Positions 17,851 to 27,845 of a DNA stretch of 64,000 bases are shown here, piece after piece. This DNA comes from Caulobacter zeae (GTDB lineage Bacteria; Pseudomonadota; Alphaproteobacteria; Caulobacterales; Caulobacteraceae). Each line of letters starts with the position of its first letter. Positions within the stretch are counted from its first letter, which is position 1. The notes beneath the pieces are model-generated. The model did no database searches and had not been told where the DNA came from. It saw only the letters and a program-made list of their open reading frames with translations. Both the position numbers and the translations under genes were made by a program. Where the stretch lies: positions 186,001 through 250,000 of the forward strand of contig NZ_PJRS01000049.1 in assembly GCF_002858925.1 (NCBI RefSeq), in the 5' to 3' direction.

Positions 17851-17889
17851 AAATGGAAACGGCCGCTCCCTTTAGGGAAGCGGCCGTTT
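17851..17889 (-). terminator. Terminator of tRNA-Ala copy 1
   Basis: Read leftward, AAACGGCCGCT-type stem (AAAACGGCCGCTTCCC / GGGAGCGGCCGTTT, loop TAAA) directly follows the tRNA CCA end. The same 39 bp recurs after the second tRNA. Confidence 0.8.
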
Positions 17890-17965
17890 TGGTGGAGCTA
17901 AGCGGAGTCGAACCGCTGACCTCTTGAATGCCATTCAAGCGCTCTACCAGCTGAGCTATAGCCCC
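17890..17965 (-). tRNA. tRNA-Ala (anticodon GGC), copy 1
   Basis: A 76-nt cloverleaf read leftward: begins GGGGCTATAGCTCAGCTGG, anticodon stem CTTGA/TCAAG with loop ATGGCAT (anticodon GGC), T-arm GGTTCGA, and an encoded CCA end. Identical to the copy at 18136-18211. Confidence 0.97.
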
Positions 17966-18096
17966 GAGGCTTCAAAGCCTTGGTTTCCCCGGTTGGTCGC
18001 CCGAGGAGGGCGGAAACTATGTCGAGGCCTTTCCGGGATCAAGCCCCTCCGTCAGGCGGGGAGCAAGTTTTCCGACAAGTCTTCGGCAGGTTCCAA

Positions 18097-18135
18097 AAAT
18101 GGAAACGGCCGCTCCCTTTAGGGAAGCGGCCGTTT
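18097..18135 (-). terminator. Terminator of tRNA-Ala copy 2
   Basis: Same hairpin as at 17851-17889, directly after the CCA end of the second tRNA, so each tRNA is a separate short transcription unit. Confidence 0.8.
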
Positions 18136-18211
18136 TGGTGGAGCTAAGCGGAGTCGAACCGCTGACCTCTTGAATGCCATTCAAGCGCTCTACCAGCTGA
18201 GCTATAGCCCC
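18136..18211 (-). tRNA. tRNA-Ala (anticodon GGC), copy 2
   Basis: 76 nt, identical to copy 1, with the GGC anticodon and encoded CCA. GCC is a heavily used alanine codon in this GC-rich genome, which would favour two gene copies. Confidence 0.97.
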
Positions 18212-18380
18212 AAGGCTCTCTGGGAAATCACGAAGACTTCCTGTCGAATTCCTTAGTCTCTCCGGCGGTTCCGAGTGGCTGTCCCCCGAAGAGGCGCGGA
18301 ACCTATGCCGAGGTTTTTCCGGGATCAAGCCCCTCGACGCACTTTTTTTCAGGGTGCGACGAAACGCTGTGGAGAACCCG

Positions 18381-18411
18381 AAAAACCGGGGTCGGATCGC
18401 TCCGACCCCGG
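18381..18411 (-). terminator. Terminator of FYDLN gene
   Basis: Leftward 11-bp perfect stem CCGGGGTCGGA / TCCGACCCCGG with loop GCGAT followed by TTTTT, 11 bp after the stop. Confidence 0.9.
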
Positions 18412-18421
18412 CGCATTCGTC

Positions 18422-18892
18422 TTACCGGTCGTCGTCCTCGCCGTCCGGCAGGCCTTCGATCTCGTCGCCGAGGTCGTCTTCGTCCTCGTCCTCGAGGAAG
18501 GGGACGTCATCGCCGTCTTCGTCGGCCAGATCCTCGTCCTCGGCGAAGTCGACGCCCAGGTCGTCGCCGGCCGGAGACGGTTCGGCGGTCGGATCACCGT
18601 CCTCGTCGTCGCCTTCGGTGACGTCAGCCTCGGCGGCCTCGTCGATTTCCGGGGTCTCGTCGACCTCGTCCTCGTAGCCGTCCTGCTCCTTGGGAGCGGG
18701 GGCTTCCTTCTCGTCCTCGGCGTCATAGTCCGGCGTAATGGCGCGGGCGCGCACGCGGCGGGACTTCAACGCCTCTTCCGGGTCGAACTGTTCGCCGCAC
18801 TTTGGGCAGACAGCCGGACGACGGTTGAGGTCGTAGAACTTCGATTGGCAGTTGGGGCAGATTTGTTTTGCGCCCAAGTCGGGATTAGCCAA
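18422..18892 (-). CDS. FYDLN acid domain protein (TIGR02300 type)
   Basis: A 156-residue protein restricted to alphaproteobacteria. The N-terminal 45 residues form a zinc-ribbon-like part with two CxxC pairs (CPNC and CPKC) and the FYDLN motif between them; the rest is extremely acidic (Asp/Glu runs to the end). Function is unknown. The start is a TTG at 18892 (LANPDLGAKQICPNC), since family members begin with a similar xAxPxLGxKxxCPxC. The frame stays open far upstream, antisense to aroA, cmk and rpsA; that extension is not coding. Confidence 0.88.
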   Translation of the reverse strand: MANPDLGAKQICPNCQSKFYDLNRRPAVCPKCGEQFDPEEALKSRRVRARAITPDYDAEDEKEAPAPKEQDGYEDEVDETPEIDEAAEADVTEGDDEDGDPTAEPSPAGDDLGVDFAEDEDLADEDGDDVPFLEDEDEDDLGDEIEGLPDGEDDDR

Positions 18893-19009
18893 GGCGGCGA
18901 CCCTTTGATCCTGATGGGAAAAGCGGCGGCTGACTTGCCATGACGGGAGGCCGCTGTCAAAAGCAAACCCCTTCGCGAAACACCTATGTTGCAAGGAGCC
19001 GGTTTCGGC

Positions 19010-20338
19010 ATGACCACGGCTGGATTGAAGAGCGCTCCGGGCGGAGCCCTTCGCGGTACGGTTCGGGCGCCTGGCGACAAGTCCATTTCGCACCGTTCGA
19101 TGATCCTGGGCGCTCTGGCGAGCGGCACGACCACCATCGAGGGGCTGCTGGAAGGCGACGACGTCCTGGCCACCGCGCGAGCCATGCAGGCCTTCGGCGC
19201 GCGCGTCGAAAAGGAAGGCGTCGGCCGCTGGCGCGTCGAGGGCAAGGGCGGCTTTTCCGAACCCTCGGACGTCATCGACTGCGGCAACGCCGGCACTGGC
19301 GTGCGGTTGATCATGGGCGCGGCGGCAGGCTTCGCCATGTGCTCCACCTTCACCGGCGACGCCAGCCTGCGCGGCCGCCCCATGGGTCGCGTGCTCGATC
19401 CGCTGGCCCGCATGGGCGCGACCTGGTTCGGCCGCGACAAGGGCCGCCTGCCCCTGACCCTGAAGGGCGGCGCCCTGCGCGGCCTCGTCTATACCCTGCC
19501 GATGGCCTCGGCTCAGGTGAAGTCGGCTGTGCTGCTGGCCGGTCTGCACGCCGAGGGCGGCGTCGAGGTGATCGAGCCGGAAGCCACCCGCGACCACACC
19601 GAGCGCATGCTGCGCGCCTTCGGCGCCGAGGTTCTGGTCGAGGACAAGAACGGTGTGCGCCATGTGCGCCTGCCGGAAGGCCAGAAGCTGAAGGGCACGC
19701 ATGTGCAGGTGCCGGGCGACCCGTCGTCGGCCGCCTTCCCGCTGGTCGCGGCCCTGATCGTCCCCGGCTCGGAAGTGACCGTCGAGGGCGTGATGCTCAA
19801 CGTGCTGCGCACCGGCCTCTTCACCACCTTGCAGGAAATGGGCGCGGACCTGACCATCTCGAACGTCCGCGTCGAGAGCGGCGAGGACGTCGGCGACATC
19901 ACCGCCCGCCATTCGCAGCTGAAGGGCGTCGTCGTGCCGCCCGAGCGGGCGCCGGCGATGATCGACGAGTATCCGATCCTGGCCGTCGCCGCCGCCTTCG
20001 CCGACGGTCCGACCGTCATGCGCGGCATCGGCGAGATGCGGGTCAAGGAAAGCGACCGCATCGCCCTGACGGCGGCGGGCCTCCAGGCCTGCGGCGTGAT
20101 GGTCGAGGAAGAGCCCGAAGGCATGACCGTGGTCGGCACGAAGGGCGGCAACCATCCGGTGCGGGGCGGCGGCAAGGTGATCACCCACGGCGATCACCGC
20201 ATCGCCATGAGCCACCTGATCCTGGGCCTGGCCGCGCAGGAGCCCGTCGAGATCGACGAGCCGGGCATGATCGCCACCAGCTTCCCCGGCTTCGTGTCGC
20301 TGATGACGGGCCTGGGCGGCTCGATCGTCGAGGCCTGA
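19010..20338 (+). CDS. aroA: 3-phosphoshikimate 1-carboxyvinyltransferase (EPSP synthase)
   Basis: Sixth step of the shikimate pathway to aromatic amino acids: joins shikimate-3-phosphate and phosphoenolpyruvate. The 442-residue product has the N-terminal PGDKSISHR motif, the LEGDDVLATARAMQAFG segment, NAGTGVRLIMG, and the late IGEMRVKESDRI motif. The start at ATG 19010 is preferred because AAGGAG lies 11 nt upstream and the next residues (TTAGLKSAPGGALRG) match the family; an ATG 24 bp earlier is in frame but precedes this site. It forms an operon with cmk (3-bp gap) and probably rpsA. Confidence 0.96.
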   Translation: MTTAGLKSAPGGALRGTVRAPGDKSISHRSMILGALASGTTTIEGLLEGDDVLATARAMQAFGARVEKEGVGRWRVEGKGGFSEPSDVIDCGNAGTGVRLIMGAAAGFAMCSTFTGDASLRGRPMGRVLDPLARMGATWFGRDKGRLPLTLKGGALRGLVYTLPMASAQVKSAVLLAGLHAEGGVEVIEPEATRDHTERMLRAFGAEVLVEDKNGVRHVRLPEGQKLKGTHVQVPGDPSSAAFPLVAALIVPGSEVTVEGVMLNVLRTGLFTTLQEMGADLTISNVRVESGEDVGDITARHSQLKGVVVPPERAPAMIDEYPILAVAAAFADGPTVMRGIGEMRVKESDRIALTAAGLQACGVMVEEEPEGMTVVGTKGGNHPVRGGGKVITHGDHRIAMSHLILGLAAQEPVEIDEPGMIATSFPGFVSLMTGLGGSIVEA

Positions 20339-20341
20339 TCC

Positions 20342-20974
20342 ATGGGTTTCGTGATCGCCGTCGACGGCCCCGCAGCCTCGGGCAAGGGCACCATCGCCTC
20401 GCGCCTGGCGGCCCATTACGGCTTGCCGATGCTCGACACCGGCCTGCTCTATAGGGCCGTAGGCGTGCGCCTGCTGGACGTCGGCGGCGACCTGGACGAC
20501 GCCGCGGCGGCCGAGGCCTCGGCCCGCGGCCTGGACCTGTCGGAACTGGAAAAGCCCGAGGTGCGCACCCGCGCGGCCGGCGAGGCCGCTAGCCGCGTGG
20601 CCGTGCATCCGGGCGTGCGCGCGGCCTTGTTCGAACTGCAGCGGACCTTCGCGGCCCAGGAGCCGGGCGCGGTGCTCGACGGGCGCGACATCGGCACGGT
20701 CATCGCCCCCGAGGCGCCGGCCAAGCTCTATGTCACCGCCAGCGCGGAGGTGCGGGCCGACCGCCGCTGGAAACAGCTGACCGGACAGGGCGAGAACGTC
20801 ACCTTCGACGAGATCCTGGCCGATATCCGCAAGCGCGACGAGCGCGACGGCGGCCGCAAGGACGCGCCCATGGCCCAGGCTGTGGACGCTGTCTTGCTTG
20901 ATACGTCGGAAATGACTATATCCCAGGCCTTCGATGCGGCTCTCCGCATCGTCGAGACGGCGCGCGCCCGGTGA
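20342..20974 (+). CDS. cmk: Cytidylate kinase
   Basis: Phosphorylates CMP and dCMP to the diphosphates. The 210-residue product starts with the P-loop DGPAASGKGTIASRLA and has the CMP-site residues (MLDTGLLYRAVG; VLDGRDIGTVIAPEAP) and lid (RKRDERDGGRKDAPM). It starts 3 bp after aroA and precedes rpsA, the common aroA-cmk-rpsA order. Confidence 0.96.
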   Translation: MGFVIAVDGPAASGKGTIASRLAAHYGLPMLDTGLLYRAVGVRLLDVGGDLDDAAAAEASARGLDLSELEKPEVRTRAAGEAASRVAVHPGVRAALFELQRTFAAQEPGAVLDGRDIGTVIAPEAPAKLYVTASAEVRADRRWKQLTGQGENVTFDEILADIRKRDERDGGRKDAPMAQAVDAVLLDTSEMTISQAFDAALRIVETARAR

Positions 20975-21124
20975 GGAAACTCCAAGGGCTAATCTAACGC
21001 CCGCCTCGCCGCCGCTTTGGAAGCGCCGGATCGCATCAAAAATCACTTCACCCGGAATCCCGAGAACCGTCATCCGACGGCGCTCATCGCAGGGCTTCCC
21101 ACAACCCAGAGACCTTAGATCAGC

Positions 21125-22834
<1,710 letters not shown>

Positions 22835-22868
22835 GCTTTCTCCCTCACGGGTTTAAGCTGAAGACAGG

Positions 22869-22899
22869 CGGCGGTCGGAGCAATCCGACCGCCGTTTTT
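22869..22899 (+). terminator. Rho-independent terminator of rpsA
   Basis: An 11-bp perfect stem CGGCGGTCGGA / TCCGACCGCCG, loop GCAA, then TTTTTCTTTT, 34 bp after the rpsA stop. Confidence 0.93.
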
Positions 22900-22975
22900 C
22901 TTTTGCGCGTACTCTTGGCCCTGCGCCCTGGGATTGTATGGTCCCGCTTGTCTGAGTAGTTGGCAGGGGCGCCCC

Positions 22976-24940
22976 ATGTTCAAGTCTTCCGCGCTGGTGC
23001 TTCCGGCCGCCGCCATGGCCGCCATGTGGGCCGGGCACGCCGCCGCCGCCGACAAGCCCGTCTACGCCGCGCCCGCGGCCTGGGTGGACGTCGCGGCCAT
23101 CCCCGCTTTTCAGCCCGGACCCGAGACCCCCGCCACCCAGGTGCTGCTCGACGACAGCCAGACCCGGCTCGAGCGCTCGGGCGGAACCTTCTACAACCGC
23201 CGGGTCGTGCGCATCGTGAAGACCGAGGGCCTGTCGGGCTCGGGCTCGCGCGCGGTGTCATGGAACCCGACCGCCGAGACCGTCACCCTGCACACCCTGG
23301 CCATCTGCCGCGGCGACCAGGTCATCGACCTCCTGCAGGGCGGCAAGGACGTGCTGGTCATCCGCCGCGAGACCAATCTCGAACGCGCCATGCTCGACGG
23401 CCGCCTGACCGCCAGCGTCCAGATCAAGGACCTGCAGGTCGGCGACGTGGTCGACTGGGCCTACACCGTCCACCGCACCGAGCCGCTGCTCGACAACCGG
23501 GGCCAGGCCTTCGAGCGCATGGGCTGGGGCGACAAGATCGGCCGTTATCGGGTGCGCATCGAGTGGCCGCAGGACAACCCGGTGATCTGGAAGGCCACGA
23601 CCGGCTTTCCGCAGCCGACCGTCGCAAAGGCGGGCGGCTTCACGCGGCTGAGCGTCGACCTGACCGGCGCCGAGGCGCCCAAGGCCCCGGCCGGCGCGCC
23701 GCTGCGCTTCCTGCGGGTGGGCGAGCTGCAGGCCTCGACCTATGCCGACTGGGCCGAGATCTCGCGGCGCATGTACCCGCTCTATGACAAGGCTGCCGAG
23801 CTGGCGCCGGATTCGCCGGTGCGGGCCGAGATCGCCCGCATCGCCGCCCAGACCAAGGATCCCAAGGAGCGGACCTTCGCCGCCCTGCAACTGGTCGAGG
23901 ACAAGACCCGCTACCTGGCGCTCAGCATGGGCGACGGCGGCTATCGTCCCGCGCCGGCCGACGAGACCTGGGCGCGGCGCTTCGGCGACTGCAAGGGCAA
24001 GACGGTGCTGCTGCTGGCCCTGCTGCGCGGCCTGGGCGTCGAGGCCGAGCCGGCCATCGTCTCGACCACCAGCGGAGACGGCATGGACGAGCGCGTGGCC
24101 GCCGCCGGCCAGTTCAACCACATCATCGTGCGCGCCCGCATCGATGGGAAAAGCTACTGGCTGGACGGCACCCGCTCGGGCGACAAGGGCGGCCTGGATC
24201 AGATGCGTCCGCCGAGCTTCCGCTGGGCCCTGCCGGTGCGCGCCAAGGGCGCGGGCCTGGAGCCGATCGAGCAGCCGCCGCTGGGCCAGGCCCTGACCGA
24301 GACCAAGCTGCACATCGACGCCTCGGCCGGGCTCGACAAGCCCGCGCCGGTGCGGGTCGAGATGCTGATGCGCGGCGACGCGGCCCGGGCCTTCAGCCGA
24401 TCGCTGGAAACCGCGCCCAAGGCCGATGTCGAGCGCGCCCTCAAGCAGAGCATCTCCAAGAGCTCCAGCTGGATCACGCTGGAGACGGTCGACTGGACGA
24501 AGGCCGAGGATGGCGAGCTGAAGGTCGTGATGAGCGGGACCAGCACGCCGGAATGGCGCCTGAACGACGACCTTGGCGTGCGCGAGCTGAAGCTGGGCGG
24601 GGGCGAGGGCCGCGGAACGACCTTCCCGCGTCGCGAGCCGGGCCCCAACGCCGACGCGCCCTTCGTCCTGCGCTACCCGTCCTATGCCCGGACGACGATG
24701 GAGGTGGTGCTGCCGGGCAAGGGCGAGGGCTTCACCGTCAAGGGCGTCAACGGCGAGGACGCCGCCACCGGCTACCGCGTGACCAAGTCGGCCAAGGTGA
24801 CCGACGGCGTCGCCCGCTTCGAGACGGTCAGCCGCAGCGAAGCGCGCGAGCTGCCGTTCGCCCAGGTCGAGGCGGCCAACGCCGCCATTCGCAAGGCCGC
24901 CTACGACGTGGAGATCGTCAGGGCGCCGAAGGGCCTTTAG
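22976..24940 (+). CDS. DUF3857 transglutaminase-like periplasmic protein
   Basis: A 654-residue exported protein. The start chosen (ATG 22976) gives a signal peptide ending HAAAA near residue 25. The N-terminal DUF3857 beta-domain (about 45-215) is followed by a transglutaminase-like fold with the full catalytic triad visible: Cys in RFGDCKGKT, His in QFNHIIV and Asp in YWLDGTR. A DUF3858-type C-terminal part follows. The family is linked to envelope or cell-wall-associated peptide chemistry, but no substrate is known. It is an independent gene between rpsA and ihfB. Confidence 0.88.
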   Translation: MFKSSALVLPAAAMAAMWAGHAAAADKPVYAAPAAWVDVAAIPAFQPGPETPATQVLLDDSQTRLERSGGTFYNRRVVRIVKTEGLSGSGSRAVSWNPTAETVTLHTLAICRGDQVIDLLQGGKDVLVIRRETNLERAMLDGRLTASVQIKDLQVGDVVDWAYTVHRTEPLLDNRGQAFERMGWGDKIGRYRVRIEWPQDNPVIWKATTGFPQPTVAKAGGFTRLSVDLTGAEAPKAPAGAPLRFLRVGELQASTYADWAEISRRMYPLYDKAAELAPDSPVRAEIARIAAQTKDPKERTFAALQLVEDKTRYLALSMGDGGYRPAPADETWARRFGDCKGKTVLLLALLRGLGVEAEPAIVSTTSGDGMDERVAAAGQFNHIIVRARIDGKSYWLDGTRSGDKGGLDQMRPPSFRWALPVRAKGAGLEPIEQPPLGQALTETKLHIDASAGLDKPAPVRVEMLMRGDAARAFSRSLETAPKADVERALKQSISKSSSWITLETVDWTKAEDGELKVVMSGTSTPEWRLNDDLGVRELKLGGGEGRGTTFPRREPGPNADAPFVLRYPSYARTTMEVVLPGKGEGFTVKGVNGEDAATGYRVTKSAKVTDGVARFETVSRSEARELPFAQVEAANAAIRKAAYDVEIVRAPKGL

Positions 24941-25027
24941 ATAACGGCTCGCAACCTTTTCCTTGAAGATTGCGGCCTGCTTGGGCAAAGGTCGCGGCGC
25001 GCCGCTCCCTCGGCGCAGGGGATATCG

Positions 25028-25309
25028 ATGATCAAGTCCGAACTCATCGCCAGGCTCGCGAACGAAAACCCGCACCTGACGCAGAAGGACGTCGAGCGCG
25101 TGGTCGGCGTCATCCTCGAACGGATGATCAACGCGCTGGAAGCCGGCGGCCGCGTCGAGCTGCGCGGCTTCGGGGCCCTGTCGGTGCGTTCGCGTCCTGC
25201 TCGCGCCGGTCGCAACCCGCGCACGGGTGAAACCGTCGACGTCCGCGCCAAGCACGTGCCGTTCTTCAAGAGCGGCAAGGAACTGCGCGCTCGCCTGAAC
25301 GCCGAGTAG
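25028..25309 (+). CDS. ihfB: Integration host factor, beta subunit
   Basis: DNA-bending nucleoid protein that pairs with IHF-alpha. The 93-residue product starts MIKSELIARLA and has the beta-arm segment RPARAGRNPRTGE with the intercalating proline region, and ends VPFFKSGKELRARLN, which marks IHF-beta rather than HU. It lies downstream of rpsA, as in many proteobacteria, but is separated here by the DUF3857 gene. Confidence 0.93.
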   Translation: MIKSELIARLANENPHLTQKDVERVVGVILERMINALEAGGRVELRGFGALSVRSRPARAGRNPRTGETVDVRAKHVPFFKSGKELRARLNAE

Positions 25310-25390
25310 TCGGCCGGGCGACTCTCTTGCCCCTTTAGGCGAACCGGCTCAGCCTTTCGGCGTTCCGGTTAGCCACGAGGGGTTTTGCGC

Positions 25391-25912
25391 ATGAGCATCG
25401 TCAAGGAATTCCGCGAGTTCATCGCTCGCGGCAATGTCATCGACCTGGCCGTCGGCGTCATCATCGGCGCGGCCTTCAACGGCATCGTCAAGAGCCTGGT
25501 CGATCAGGTGATCATGCCCCCGATCGGCCTGCTGACCGGCGGCCTCGACTTCTCCAAGCTGGAATGGGTGCTGCGGGCCGAGGATCCGGCCACCGAGGCG
25601 ATCGAGAAGGTCGCGATCCAGTACGGCGCCTTCATCAACACCCTGATCCAGTTCTTCATCGTCGCGGCCGTGGTGTTCCTGCTGGTCAAGCTGGTCAACC
25701 AGATCCGCCGCGCCGACGCCGCCGAACCGGCCCCCGAGGCGCCAGCCGCCCCGACGCCGGAAGAAAAGCTGCTGACCGAGATCCGCGACCTGCTGGCCAA
25801 GCCGGCCGTGGCCGCGGTTGTACCGGCCGCTGAAAAGCCTGCGCCGGCCGCCAAGGCCGCCGCTGCGCCCAAGGCTCCGGCCAAGAAGCCGGCCGCCCCG
25901 CGCAAGCCGTAG
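25391..25912 (+). CDS. mscL: Large-conductance mechanosensitive channel
   Basis: Tension-gated inner-membrane channel that releases solutes on hypo-osmotic shock. The 173-residue product has the family start MSIVKEFREFIARGNVIDLAV (TM1, with the gate GVIIGAAF) and TM2 (INTLIQFFIVAAVVFLLVKL, about 82-101). The C-terminal tail is longer than usual: about 45 extra residues rich in Ala, Pro and Lys (about 129-173). The start is ATG 25391; an in-frame TTG two codons upstream is disregarded. Confidence 0.94.
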   Translation: MSIVKEFREFIARGNVIDLAVGVIIGAAFNGIVKSLVDQVIMPPIGLLTGGLDFSKLEWVLRAEDPATEAIEKVAIQYGAFINTLIQFFIVAAVVFLLVKLVNQIRRADAAEPAPEAPAAPTPEEKLLTEIRDLLAKPAVAAVVPAAEKPAPAAKAAAAPKAPAKKPAAPRKP

Positions 25913-25922
25913 GGGTGATCTA

Positions 25923-26054
25923 AAGAACCTCCCTGTGGGAAGCGGCCGAAGGCCGGCGGGGGGAAGTTTTCAGCCGCCGCTACTCTGGCAGGCCTGGCAG
26001 TTACGCCCCCCACCGATCGCTTCGCGATCACCTCCCCCACAGGGGGAGGTTCTT
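25923..26054. repeat. MITE-like intergenic repeat, copy 2
   Basis: Terminal inverted repeats AAGAACCTCCC(T)GTGGG / CCCACAGGGGGAGGTTCTT enclose about 95 bp, with the sub-terminal hairpin GATCGC-TTC-GCGATC. It fills the gap between the convergent mscL and SDH assembly genes and could work as a two-way stem-loop. Confidence 0.85.
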
Positions 26055-26064
26055 GAGCGTCGGC

Positions 26065-26301
26065 TCAGAAATCCACCGCCACGCCCTTGCGCTCCCAGTC
26101 GCCGAAGCGGGTGGGCTCGGGGCCGTCGCGGCCGCCCTTTTCGGCGGGCAGGGCGCCGGCCGCCTCGGCCTCGCGGCGGGCGGCGGCCTCTTCCAGCGCG
26201 CGGCGGGCGGCGGGGCTCAGATCCTTGCCGGGCGCGGCGCCCAGGCGGGCCAGTTCAGGGTCCTGAACCTCGGAAAACGGGGGAGAAAGATCGTCGGACA
26301 T
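26065..26301 (-). CDS. Succinate dehydrogenase assembly factor 4 family protein (DUF1674)
   Basis: A 78-residue protein. The C-terminal signature GPEPTRFGDWERKGVAVDF is the conserved end of DUF1674/SDHAF4 proteins, which in mitochondria bind the flavinated SdhA subunit before complex II assembly. The N-terminal half is Ala/Glu/Arg-rich helix and poorly conserved. Convergent with mscL; a repeat lies in the gap. The role in bacteria is inferred from the eukaryotic homologue. Confidence 0.85.
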   Translation of the reverse strand: MSDDLSPPFSEVQDPELARLGAAPGKDLSPAARRALEEAAARREAEAAGALPAEKGGRDGPEPTRFGDWERKGVAVDF

Positions 26302-26339
26302 GGTGTTTCATAGCACGCAAGCGTCGTTGGGGCATCCAA

Positions 26340-26452
26340 GAGCGCGTCAGGCGAAAGTGCAGGCGGTTTCGCCGCCTGACGCGCTCTCGCTCCCAGAAAA
26401 TAGAGCCTTTTTGAACGCTTCAGGCGATTTCGCCTGAAGCTAAAAGGCTCTA
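26340..26452. repeat. REP-like double palindrome (family B), locus 1
   Basis: Two hairpins in tandem. The first has the 14-bp stem GAGCGCGTCAGGCG / CGCCTGACGCGCTC. The second is nested: outer TAGAGCCTTTT / AAAAGGCTCTA and inner GCTTCAGGCG-ATTT-CGCCTGAAGC. They fill the divergent gap between the DUF1674 gene and rsmB, where promoters would be expected. Confidence 0.8.
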
Positions 26453-26492
26453 GGGGCTTGCGCTTTGGCGCATTGCGGGGCACGGCGGGGCG

Positions 26493-27776
26493 GTGACTCA
26501 GGAACTTAACGACGGCCTTCCCGCTCGGGAAGCGGCCCTCGCCCTACTCGACGCGGCTCTTTCGCGCCGCGGCGGCCTCGACGAGGCCGCGACGACCAAC
26601 GCGTTCCGCGCCCTGGAGCCGCGTGAGCGCGCCTTCGCGCGCGCCCTCGCCATGGCCGCCCTGCGCCGCCTGGGGCCCGTCGACCGGGCCCTGGCCGCCA
26701 AGCTCAGCAAGGAGCCGCCGCCGCGCGTGCGCAATCTGCTGCGCCTGGGCGCGACCCAGGCCTTCTTCCTCGACGTGCCCGCCTTCGCGGCCGTGGCCAC
26801 CAGCGTCGAGCTGGCCGGCGCCAACAAGGCCAGCCGTCCGTTCAAGGGCCTGGTCAACGCCGTGCTGCGCGGCCTGCTGCGTGATGGCGCGCCGGCCGAC
26901 GATCCCGCCGCCCTGGTGCCGCCGTGGCTGTTCGCCCGCTGGACCGCCGCCTGGGGCCAGGACGACGCCCGGGCCCTGGCCGCCGTCGTGGCCGAGGAGC
27001 CGGCCACCGACCTTTCCGTGAAGCCCGGGACCGACCTGGCGGCGCTGGCCGAGGCCATGGAAGCCGAGGTGCTGCCGGGCGACACCCTGCGCACCCGCCG
27101 TCGCGGCGATGTCGCCGGCTGGCCCGAGTTCGAGGCCGGCTCCTGGTGGGTGCAGGACGCCGCCGCCGCCATCCCAGCGCGCCTGCTGGACGTGAGGCCG
27201 GGCGAGACCGCCGTCGACCTCTGCGCCGCCCCGGGCGGCAAGACCCTGCAGCTGGCCGCCGCCGGCGCCAGGGTCGTGGCCGTCGACCGTTCGGCCGCCC
27301 GCCTCAAGCGCGTGGGCGAGAACCTCGCTCGCATGGGCCTGGACGCCGAGGTCGTGGCCGCCGACGCCTCGACGTGGGCCGACGAGCGCACCTTCGACGC
27401 CGTGCTGCTGGACGCGCCGTGCTCGGCCACCGGCACCTTCCGCCGTCACCCCGACGTGCTGTGGGCTGCGCGCCCGGGCGACGTGGCCAGCCTGGCGACC
27501 GTGCAGTCGGCCCTACTGGACAGCGCGGCCAAGCGCACCGCGCCCGGCGGCCGCCTCGTCTACTGCGTCTGCTCGCTGGAGCCGGAGGAGGGCGAGGCCC
27601 AGGTCGAGGCCTTCCTCGCGCGCCATCCGGACGTCTCGCTGGCCCCGATCGCGGCCGGCGAGGGCGGCGCCCCGGAGGCCAGCCTGACCGCTCGCGGGAC
27701 GCTGCGCCTGCTGCCCCATCACCGCGAGGGCGGCCAGGACGGCTTCTTCGTGGCCCGTTTCGTGAAGGCGAAGTAG
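26493..27776 (+). CDS. rsmB: RsmB-type 16S rRNA (cytosine-C5) methyltransferase
   Basis: SAM-dependent RNA m5C methyltransferase. The 427-residue product has an N-terminal NusB-like RNA-binding domain (about 10-135) and a C-terminal Rossmann domain with DLCAAPGGKTLQLA (SAM binding, about 247-260), DAPCSATGTFRRHPD with the release cysteine, and VYCVCSLEPEEGE with the catalytic cysteine. It starts with GTG at 26493. Followed 69 bp later by rpe. Confidence 0.92.
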   Translation: MTQELNDGLPAREAALALLDAALSRRGGLDEAATTNAFRALEPRERAFARALAMAALRRLGPVDRALAAKLSKEPPPRVRNLLRLGATQAFFLDVPAFAAVATSVELAGANKASRPFKGLVNAVLRGLLRDGAPADDPAALVPPWLFARWTAAWGQDDARALAAVVAEEPATDLSVKPGTDLAALAEAMEAEVLPGDTLRTRRRGDVAGWPEFEAGSWWVQDAAAAIPARLLDVRPGETAVDLCAAPGGKTLQLAAAGARVVAVDRSAARLKRVGENLARMGLDAEVVAADASTWADERTFDAVLLDAPCSATGTFRRHPDVLWAARPGDVASLATVQSALLDSAAKRTAPGGRLVYCVCSLEPEEGEAQVEAFLARHPDVSLAPIAAGEGGAPEASLTARGTLRLLPHHREGGQDGFFVARFVKAK

Positions 27777-27845
27777 AGCGCGGGAGCCAAACCTGGCTTT
27801 CACTCGCTTGTAGCTTGAGCCTTTGACCGGTAATTCAGGGATACT

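Larger units (their letters stand above)
17851..18335. repeat. Tandem duplication carrying tRNA-Ala and terminator
   Basis: Two units, about 17851-18049 and 18097-18335. Each has an identical 115-bp block (terminator plus tRNA) and, upstream of the tRNA, a diverged spacer that ends in the shared TTTCCGGGATCAAGCCCCTC. The identical tRNA blocks beside diverged spacers suggest an older duplication with gene conversion or selection on the tRNA. Confidence 0.8.
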
